NCBI GenBank assembly: GCA_017390645.1
Contig: JAFPAZ010000223.1
Coordinates: 1 to 11,399, forward strand
Source of the DNA: Lachnospiraceae bacterium
GTDB lineage: Bacteria; Bacillota_A; Clostridia; Lachnospirales; Lachnospiraceae
Reading direction: 5' to 3'
DNA: 11,399 nucleotides
This document shows positions 7,117 through 11,399 of this stretch, piece after piece. The number at the start of each line of letters is the position of its first letter. Position 1 is the first letter of the stretch. The notes beneath the pieces were generated by a model. It had not been told where the DNA came from and made no database searches. It worked only from the letters and a program-made list of their open reading frames with translations. The translations under genes were made by a program, and so were the position numbers.

Positions 7117-9255
7117 TTACGGTATAATTTCGGTTCCATCAGCTTCTTCCTGACTTTCCGTTTGTACCGATGCAGAAGTTGCCATTTCTTCCACATAAGC
7201 CTTAATGTCTATAGAATTTACCGTATTACCAACTTTACCATCATCTCCAAAAGCTTCTAATGCAGTCAGTTCCATCGTATCTGCGTGATATACCATAGGA
7301 CTGGTCTCACTTAAAATACTATCACCACGGATTTGTCCAATCACAATAATATCCGAATCTTCTAAGGTTATTTCCGTAAACACCAATGTTTTTTCCTCGG
7401 TAAAGGTACCTTTTACATATTCCTCACCATTCACGGATAACTGACCAAACTCATTCAGATTCTCGCCATAAACTGTAAGGGTACTTCCATCATAATCCAC
7501 TCCGGTAAGAGTGATTTTATCGATTCCGTAGCGAAGATCCGTCCGGACAAAAGGAGTCTTACCACCATAAATATAACGTTCTCCATAAAGCATGTCATAT
7601 TGCAAACGTTCCATATTTTCCTGATAATTATTCGTATCTTTATAGTTCTGATGGAATTTTATCATTGTTCCTTGGTTAATTCCATATTCTCCAAGCACCA
7701 ATGAAGCCATCTGATACGCAATACGATCACCATCTGCTTTTTTACGTCCCGTATTATCCCATATAATATATGGAGTCTGATAAATATCTCCGTATGTCAG
7801 TATCTCATTTGACAACCCAAGCCCCGGAATATGGTCACCGTACATAATTAGCACTACATCCTCATCGAACTGTTCTAACTCTGCAATCAAATCTGCCACA
7901 AACTGATCCATCTCACGAAGTTGTTTCACATAATACTCCATGGCAGCAATTTCTTCCGGTGTAGCTAGTCCGGATACTACTTTAATTGGTGTTTCTTCCG
8001 GATATGGCTCCGTCGGATAGGCACCATGAGGCTGAACAGAAATTGTATAGGTAAAATCCGGTCCTTCCGTCTGGGTAAGAGTATCCATGATACATTCAGT
8101 TAATACCCCATCCTTTACCCATCCATTTTCTGTAAATTCATAATCATACATATACTCCACAGAAGTGAAGGTCTGAAATCCTAAATTAGCAAACACATTA
8201 TTTCGTCCATAAAAGGTTGCTTTATTATTATGAATCGCATGAGTGGAATATCCCAGTTCCATCAAATCAAAAGGAATGCTTTCCGATACCGTTTCTTTTA
8301 ACACCGTCTTATATGGGTATTCTCCCGGTCCAAAAAATCCAAGATTCATACCTGTAATCATTTCAAATTCCGTATTACAGGTTCCTGCTACCACCGTCGG
8401 CATGGTTACATGTCCTGTGGTGAACTGTTCCTGTAATCTATGCCAGTTCGGAACCGGATCCTCCGATAATTCCAATCCAATCATCTCCGTAGGATCAAAG
8501 AAAGATTCCAACTGAATCATAATCAGATTTGGTGTAGAATATTCTTCATTGTCTATATTTGCAGAATTACTTGGATCCAGAATACGTTGCATCATGGACT
8601 CGTTATACCCTTTGGGCATATCAATTCCACTATCAATTACCGTAACACCAAAGCAATAAGCAAACCCGTAATCCTGATACGAAATCTTCAGATTACCAAA
8701 CTTTTTCGATAACACACCCGCCTCAATGGCCTTTTCCGTCACCTGCGAAAATACAAGCAGATATAGAACAATAAACAAGGTACTTCCAAGAAGATGCCTT
8801 TTTCCCCTTTTTTTTGGCGATTTAAACCAGCAAAAAACAATTAGGGCAATGACAAGCAATACTGCAATTACAATCAAAATAATCTGCAATACTGACATAT
8901 AGTTATTTAGCACATCCAGTCCTGATTCGATCAAAGTTAAATCTACTCCGGTAAATGGAGTGGTCCGATAACTCAGCATATAAAAATTTACTGCACCTGC
9001 AATAACATAGACTGCCGTAACCAGTACATAAATAAAAACTCTTCTGCGAACCAGCAATGCAACCAGATATGGAATTAACATCAGCATGGTATTATAAAGA
9101 AACACCATAGGTTTGTTTCCAATAAAGGAGAAGGTGGCAAACAAAGACCGTCTGCTTAATACCTCCACCACAAAATTACTAAAAAAAGCCAGCAAAATAC
9201 AATAAGTCAGTGATTTACGAAACACTTTCTCATAAGCAAATCGCAACGCATTCAT
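7117..9255 (-). CDS. LtaS-family membrane sulfatase/phosphoglycerol-transferase-like protein with TIG-like C-terminal domain
   Basis: This 712-residue polytopic enzyme resembles lipoteichoic acid synthases, which move glycerol-phosphate from phosphatidylglycerol onto a lipid-linked chain outside the cell. The start at 9255 follows AAAGGAGG at 7 bases. Five hydrophobic segments lie at about 16-32, 50-69, 73-93, 121-143 and 154-170. The extracellular sulfatase-type domain covers about 241-565. Metal and catalytic residues can be matched to LtaS: E250 (MIQLE), T292 as the nucleophile (G-T-C-N-T-E-F-E), and D474-H475 (MYGDHIPG). H410 in QPHGAYP is a likely substrate-site histidine. Residues about 578-657 form a beta-rich stretch with STLTVYGENLNEFGQLSVNG, resembling an IPT/TIG domain, and an acidic low-complexity tail ends the protein. 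Teichoic-acid synthesis or modification is the family role; the exact polymer is unknown. It follows the DJ-1 gene by 17 bases, so the two form an operon. Confidence 0.88.
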   Translation of the reverse strand: MNALRFAYEKVFRKSLTYCILLAFFSNFVVEVLSRRSLFATFSFIGNKPMVFLYNTMLMLIPYLVALLVRRRVFIYVLVTAVYVIAGAVNFYMLSYRTTPFTGVDLTLIESGLDVLNNYMSVLQIILIVIAVLLVIALIVFCWFKSPKKRGKRHLLGSTLFIVLYLLVFSQVTEKAIEAGVLSKKFGNLKISYQDYGFAYCFGVTVIDSGIDMPKGYNESMMQRILDPSNSANIDNEEYSTPNLIMIQLESFFDPTEMIGLELSEDPVPNWHRLQEQFTTGHVTMPTVVAGTCNTEFEMITGMNLGFFGPGEYPYKTVLKETVSESIPFDLMELGYSTHAIHNNKATFYGRNNVFANLGFQTFTSVEYMYDYEFTENGWVKDGVLTECIMDTLTQTEGPDFTYTISVQPHGAYPTEPYPEETPIKVVSGLATPEEIAAMEYYVKQLREMDQFVADLIAELEQFDEDVVLIMYGDHIPGLGLSNEILTYGDIYQTPYIIWDNTGRKKADGDRIAYQMASLVLGEYGINQGTMIKFHQNYKDTNNYQENMERLQYDMLYGERYIYGGKTPFVRTDLRYGIDKITLTGVDYDGSTLTVYGENLNEFGQLSVNGEEYVKGTFTEEKTLVFTEITLEDSDIIVIGQIRGDSILSETSPMVYHADTMELTALEAFGDDGKVGNTVNSIDIKAYVEEMATSASVQTESQEEADGTEIIP

Positions 9256-9272
9256 GAAAGTTCCTCCTTTCA

Positions 9273-9821
9273 TTACTTATATCGGATACTGTTTTTGATC
9301 TGAGCTGCCATTTCTTCTGAAGACAATAATTCCACTAATTTAAGTCCCAATGGAATACAGGTTCCCATGCCTTGACTGGTAACAAAGGTTCCATCCACCA
9401 CCACTTGTTCATCCTGATACTCAGCTCCTAATAATTTATCTTCAAATCCCGGATAGCAGGTGGCTTTTCTACCCTTTAACAGTCCCATCTCACCGTAAAC
9501 ACTAGGTGCCGCACATACTGCTGCCATAATTTTCCCTGCTTCTGTTGCATTTAAAATGATATTTTTAAGTCCCTCATGGGCACCAAGATTTAAAGTTCCC
9601 GGCATGCCACCCGGTAAGAAAACCACATCCGGAAGTTCAGATTCTAATTCTGTCATCTTCTTATCTGCCTTTATTACCACATTATGGGAACTGGTAACAA
9701 ACAAATCTTCCGTTATAGATACTGTGGTTACTTCATATTTCGCTCTTCGTAAAATATCAACTACAGTTAATGCTTCTACTTCTTCAAACCCCTCGGCCAA
9801 AAACGCCCAAATTCTTTTCAT
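9273..9821 (-). CDS. DJ-1/PfpI family protein
   Basis: This 182-residue cytosolic protein has the DJ-1/ThiJ/PfpI fold. The start at 9821 has AGGAGG eight bases upstream; the longer reading begins inside the promoter. Visible motifs are AFLAEGFEEVEALTVVD (6-22) with the conserved acid E16, LPGGMPG (69-75), and AAVCAAP (100-106) with the nucleophile-elbow cysteine C103. DJ-1 has a histidine in the next loop, but here it is tyrosine (TCYPGF, 121-126). The C-terminal TSQGMGT (148-154) and KLVELL (161-166) are also typical. Family members have been reported as glyoxalases, deglycases or chaperones, so the substrate is uncertain. It is the first gene of a two-gene operon with the LtaS-like enzyme, driven by the promoter at 9862-9890. 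Confidence 0.92.
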   Translation of the reverse strand: MKRIWAFLAEGFEEVEALTVVDILRRAKYEVTTVSITEDLFVTSSHNVVIKADKKMTELESELPDVVFLPGGMPGTLNLGAHEGLKNIILNATEAGKIMAAVCAAPSVYGEMGLLKGRKATCYPGFEDKLLGAEYQDEQVVVDGTFVTSQGMGTCIPLGLKLVELLSSEEMAAQIKNSIRYK

Positions 9822-9861
9822 CCTACTTATCCTCCTATCAATGCTTGCGTAAACTGTAACG

Positions 9862-9890
9862 ATTATAATTCTTTTTTTCGTTAATTTCAA
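9862..9890 (-). promoter_or_regulatory. Strong sigma-A promoter for the DJ-1/LtaS-like operon
   Basis: On the minus strand TTGAAA (9885-9890) and a perfect TATAAT (9862-9867) are separated by exactly 17 bases. Transcription would start near 9855, giving a leader of about 34 bases that contains the AGGAGG site before the ATG at 9821. Confidence 0.88.
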
Positions 9891-9970
9891 GTCTTATATC
9901 CCTAGAATTTTCTTACAAAATTGTGTATACTATAAAAAGCAGCCTTATAAAACAAGAAAAAGTGAATCAG

Positions 9971-10059
9971 AGTGATACAAAAGAAATAAAACAATGCTGA
10001 ATTAAGTGATTGTGAATCTATAATATTTTATGTGAAAGTGATGTAAAAGAAACAAAACA
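9971..10059. repeat. Two direct copies of a 23-base repeat in the CYTH upstream region
   Basis: Copies at 9971-9993 and 10037-10059 agree at 20 of 23 positions; each starts AGTGAT and ends with a purine-rich AAAAGAAA(T/C)AAAACA. The period is 66 bases. They lie in the divergent 297-base gap between the DJ-1 and CYTH genes and flank a TATAAT at 10019-10024. They may be binding sites or a decayed duplication. Confidence 0.7.
10019..10024 (+). promoter_or_regulatory. Possible -10 element for the CYTH gene
   Basis: A perfect TATAAT on the plus strand lies 94 bases before the CYTH start codon. The best -35 candidates 16-18 bases upstream (such as GCTGAA at 9996-10001) match poorly. The only other candidates, TATACT at 9926-9931 and TATAAA at 9931-9936, also lack a good -35. 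The call is tentative. Confidence 0.3.
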
Positions 10060-10118
10060 TAAGTTTTTGATGTTTTTGCAATTTCCTAACAATACAGAAT
10101 TCACGAAAGGAGATTTTT

Positions 10119-10580
10119 ATGGAAATCGAACGTAAATTTTTAATTAAAAAACTACCTGAGAATTTGGAAACTTATCCTCATCACCATATTACCCAGGCCT
10201 ATTTATGCACGGAACCGGTAATCCGAATCCGTCAAAAAGATAGTAAATATATTTTAACTTATAAATCCGCCGGACTTTTATCCAGGGAAGAAATCGAAAT
10301 GCCTTTAACGAAGGACTCTTTTGAACATCTGCTAAAAAAAGCCGATGGAATGATTATTGAAAAAGAACGCTACTGCATTCCCCTTGAAAATGAGTTAACC
10401 ATAGAACTAGATATCTTTGAAAGAGATTTAAAAGGACTGATTCTGGCTGAAATTGAATTTAGAGATGAAGAAACTGCCCTTGCTTACGAAATGGAAGACT
10501 GGTTTTCAAAAGATGTTACCATGGACTCCGCTTATCATAATAGTACCATGAGCAAAGGTAATATTCCGCCTTTTAAATAA
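10119..10580 (+). CDS. CYTH-domain phosphohydrolase (triphosphate tunnel metalloenzyme family)
   Basis: This is a small stand-alone CYTH protein of 153 residues, the usual bacterial size. The E-x-E-x-K signature is at residues 2-6 (MEIERKF). Charged strands that line the substrate tunnel follow: RIRQK (36-40), YKSAG (48-52), EEIEMPL (57-63), EKERY (81-85), TIELDIFE (94-101) and LAEIEFRDEE (109-118). The family binds triphosphate-containing molecules with divalent metal and includes inorganic triphosphatases, thiamine triphosphatases and class IV adenylyl cyclases. Bacterial short forms most often hydrolyse tripolyphosphate, which I infer and cannot prove. AAAGGAG lies about 6 bases before the ATG. 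It is the only confident intact gene on the plus strand and appears to be transcribed alone; no convincing terminator follows it. Confidence 0.93.
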   Translation: MEIERKFLIKKLPENLETYPHHHITQAYLCTEPVIRIRQKDSKYILTYKSAGLLSREEIEMPLTKDSFEHLLKKADGMIIEKERYCIPLENELTIELDIFERDLKGLILAEIEFRDEETALAYEMEDWFSKDVTMDSAYHNSTMSKGNIPPFK

Positions 10581-10715
10581 ACAATGCTGCATTTATTAAA
10601 AAAGTTGCAAAAAAATATGAAAATGTATCTACAAGTCAGTTTTTACGGATAAATGAACATTAGTAAACATCAGGTTTTCCTTCTACTAATGGTAACTTTA
10701 CCATAGAAGAACTAG
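10581..10715. other. Non-coding, probably decayed DNA between the CYTH gene and the transposase remnant
   Basis: No gene is supported here. The segment holds a compact palindrome, ATGGTAA (10689-10695), two central bases, then TTACCAT (10698-10704), flanked by CTTCT (10680-10684) and AGAAG (10705-10709). A short open stretch in one plus frame, beginning near 10669 (containing F-P-S-T-N-G-N-F-T-I-E-E-L-D), runs into the transposase remnant in a different frame. It could be a relic of another gene. Confidence 0.4.
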
Positions 10716-11135
10716 ATAACAAGAAAAAAACAAATACCACCTATAATAAAGCATTATCGTATCGCCATCAGCAACCACCGAATCATACGAATGGATGAAG
10801 ATACCGTTACTTACTACGTAAAAGATTATCGCGAAGAAGGTAAGTGGAAGGAGCTTACAATACCCGGTGTAGAGTTTGTAAGAAGATTTCTTATGCACGT
10901 TCCACCAAAACGTTTTGTAAGAATCAGGCATTACGGTTTACTTTGCACCCGTAGTAAAAACAAACATTTAACCTTATGCCGGAACCTTCTGGGATGTAAG
11001 AAATACATATCCATACTGAAAAACATGGAAACACCTCAAATCCTTGAAACACTATATGGTATAAAGATTTCTGTTTGTAAATGTTGTGGCGGACATCTTG
11101 GCAAACCACAGCAACGTATGCGGTTACAAATTTAA
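10716..11135 (+). pseudogene. IS91-family (Y2/HUH) transposase, C-terminal remnant
   Basis: The frame opens at 10716 after a TAG. From about 10752 it carries the conserved end of an IS91/IS1294-type transposase: H-Y-R-I-A-I-S-N-H-R-I-I-R-M-D, then KDYREEGKWKELTIPGVEF, then RRFLMHVPPKRFVRIRHYGL, and a C-terminal C-K-C-C-G zinc-knuckle-like motif. In these enzymes the zinc-binding N-terminus and the HUH and tyrosine catalytic region come before this part. All of that is missing, and the residues before H-Y-R look frameshifted or deleted. An internal ATG at 10791 leaves 114 residues but has no convincing role. IS91 elements move by rolling-circle replication using oriIS and terIS ends. This copy cannot be active by itself. 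Confidence 0.85.
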
Positions 11136-11215
11136 AAGATGTATTTTAATATCAAAAATTCAGTCTCAGCAATGAGGCTTGTTTGCTATGCCATAATTTA
11201 AACAAACCACCTAGT

Positions 11216-11356
11216 ATGAACTCAATTCGCATTCATCTTTACCAAGGAAAGCAAGAATTGAAACTCCATACCCAATGGCTCCACGGACGCGACTTTGTTC
11301 AATTCGGCAAAATCGCTATTAGCGCAAACGAAAGGGCAGATACTGGCAATATGTAA
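11216..11356 (+). CDS. Possible small ORF of 46 residues downstream of the transposase remnant
   Basis: An ATG at 11216 opens a frame ending at TAA 11354-11356. The frame is open further upstream, to 11150. It begins MNSIRIHLYQGKQELKLHTQ and continues W-L-H-G-R-D-F-V-Q-F-G-K-I-A-I. The alternating hydrophobic pattern around W-L-x-x-x-x-F looks protein-like and distantly recalls SymE-type beta strands, but I cannot assign a family. There is no ribosome binding site. Its end overlaps the left arm of the inverted repeat at 11311-11386. It may be a relic or chance. Confidence 0.2.
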   Translation: MNSIRIHLYQGKQELKLHTQWLHGRDFVQFGKIAISANERADTGNM

Positions 11357-11386
11357 TCTGCTTTTTCGTTTACGCTAACAGCGATT
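11311..11386. repeat. 31-base inverted repeat with nested palindromes
   Basis: The left arm (11311-11341) and right arm (11356-11386) match at 27 of 31 positions as inverted copies, with a 14-base loop between. Several of the mismatches become G-U pairs in RNA. Each arm contains its own small palindrome near the outer end: CGCTATTAGCG on the left and CGCTAACAGCG on the right. It lies about 180 bases after the transposase remnant, where an IS91 origin end (oriIS) would be expected, but I cannot match it to a known oriIS. Confidence 0.85.
11336..11366 (+). terminator. Possible intrinsic terminator at the tip of the inverted repeat
   Basis: GCAGAT (11336-11341) pairs with ATCTGC (11356-11361), with a possible AC/GT extension inside. 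The right arm is followed at once by TTTTT (11362-11366). On the plus strand this is a classic terminator shape and could end transcription through the transposase remnant. Confidence 0.5.
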
Positions 11387-11399
11387 GTAACCTAATCAA

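Noticed and set aside
6798..7196. Minus-strand open frame of 132 codons overlapping both murF and the LtaS-like gene
   Set aside because: It lies in another frame over two well-supported genes, has basic low-complexity composition and no ribosome binding site.
9908..9960. Inverted repeat TTTTCTT...AAGAAAA between DJ-1 and CYTH
   Set aside because: Short A/T-only arms with poor inner pairing; expected by chance in this composition.
10581..10615. Terminator after the CYTH gene
   Set aside because: TGCA and TGCA with T/A runs nearby can pair only weakly; no stable stem followed by U residues.
10698..11109. Minus-strand open frames over the transposase remnant
   Set aside because: They are antisense to a region with clear IS91 transposase motifs and have no start signals.
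11311..11386. Integron attC site
   Set aside because: The hairpin is of a suitable size but lacks the GTTRRRY core pairs at its ends, and no integrase or cassette is present.

Overview
The window reads as chromosomal DNA of a low-GC Gram-positive anaerobe, most likely Clostridia and perhaps Lachnospiraceae. The basis is the AT-rich non-coding DNA, consistent AGGAGG-type ribosome binding sites, TTGAAA/TATAAT promoters, a lipoprotein-type amino-acid binding protein, a lipoteichoic-acid-synthase-like enzyme and a sporulation-type amidase. The genus is inferred only. Every confident gene up to about 9.8 kb lies on the minus strand, so the left edge is the downstream end.

Layout from left to right. 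(1) 1-1612: a polar amino-acid ABC importer operon, transcribed lipoprotein binding protein, then permease, then ATPase (only its first 30 codons are present). (2) 1717-4664: a terminator, then a 943-residue protein with a two-helix membrane hairpin, Sel1/TPR-type repeats and two related alpha/beta domains, with its own promoter. (3) 4684-5438: a signal-peptide-less N-acetylmuramoyl-L-alanine amidase with a SPOR-like tail and a sigma-K-looking promoter, the arrangement of the mother-cell-lysis enzyme CwlC. (4) 5432-6955: murF with a terminator and a 36-base direct repeat in its 3' region. (5) 7000-9890: a DJ-1/PfpI protein followed 17 bases later by an LtaS-family membrane sulfatase with a TIG-like extension, driven by a strong promoter at 9862-9890. 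A long hairpin and an operator-like dyad separate this pair from murF. (6) 9891-10580: an intergenic region with a 23-base direct repeat, then a divergent small CYTH phosphohydrolase. (7) 10581-11399: a degraded region with the C-terminal remnant of an IS91-type (Y2/HUH) transposase, a possible small ORF and a striking 31-base inverted repeat with nested palindromes.

Four neighbouring loci point to the cell envelope: MurF completes the peptidoglycan precursor, the amidase cuts peptidoglycan, the LtaS-like enzyme transfers or cleaves polyol-phosphate groups outside the membrane, and the repeat protein is a membrane-anchored scaffold of unknown role. They have separate promoters or terminators, so this is a neighbourhood and not one operon. 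No clear new defence or mobile system is visible. The best candidates for undescribed biology are the duplicated-domain repeat protein, the repeat behind murF, and the nested inverted repeat beside the transposase remnant.
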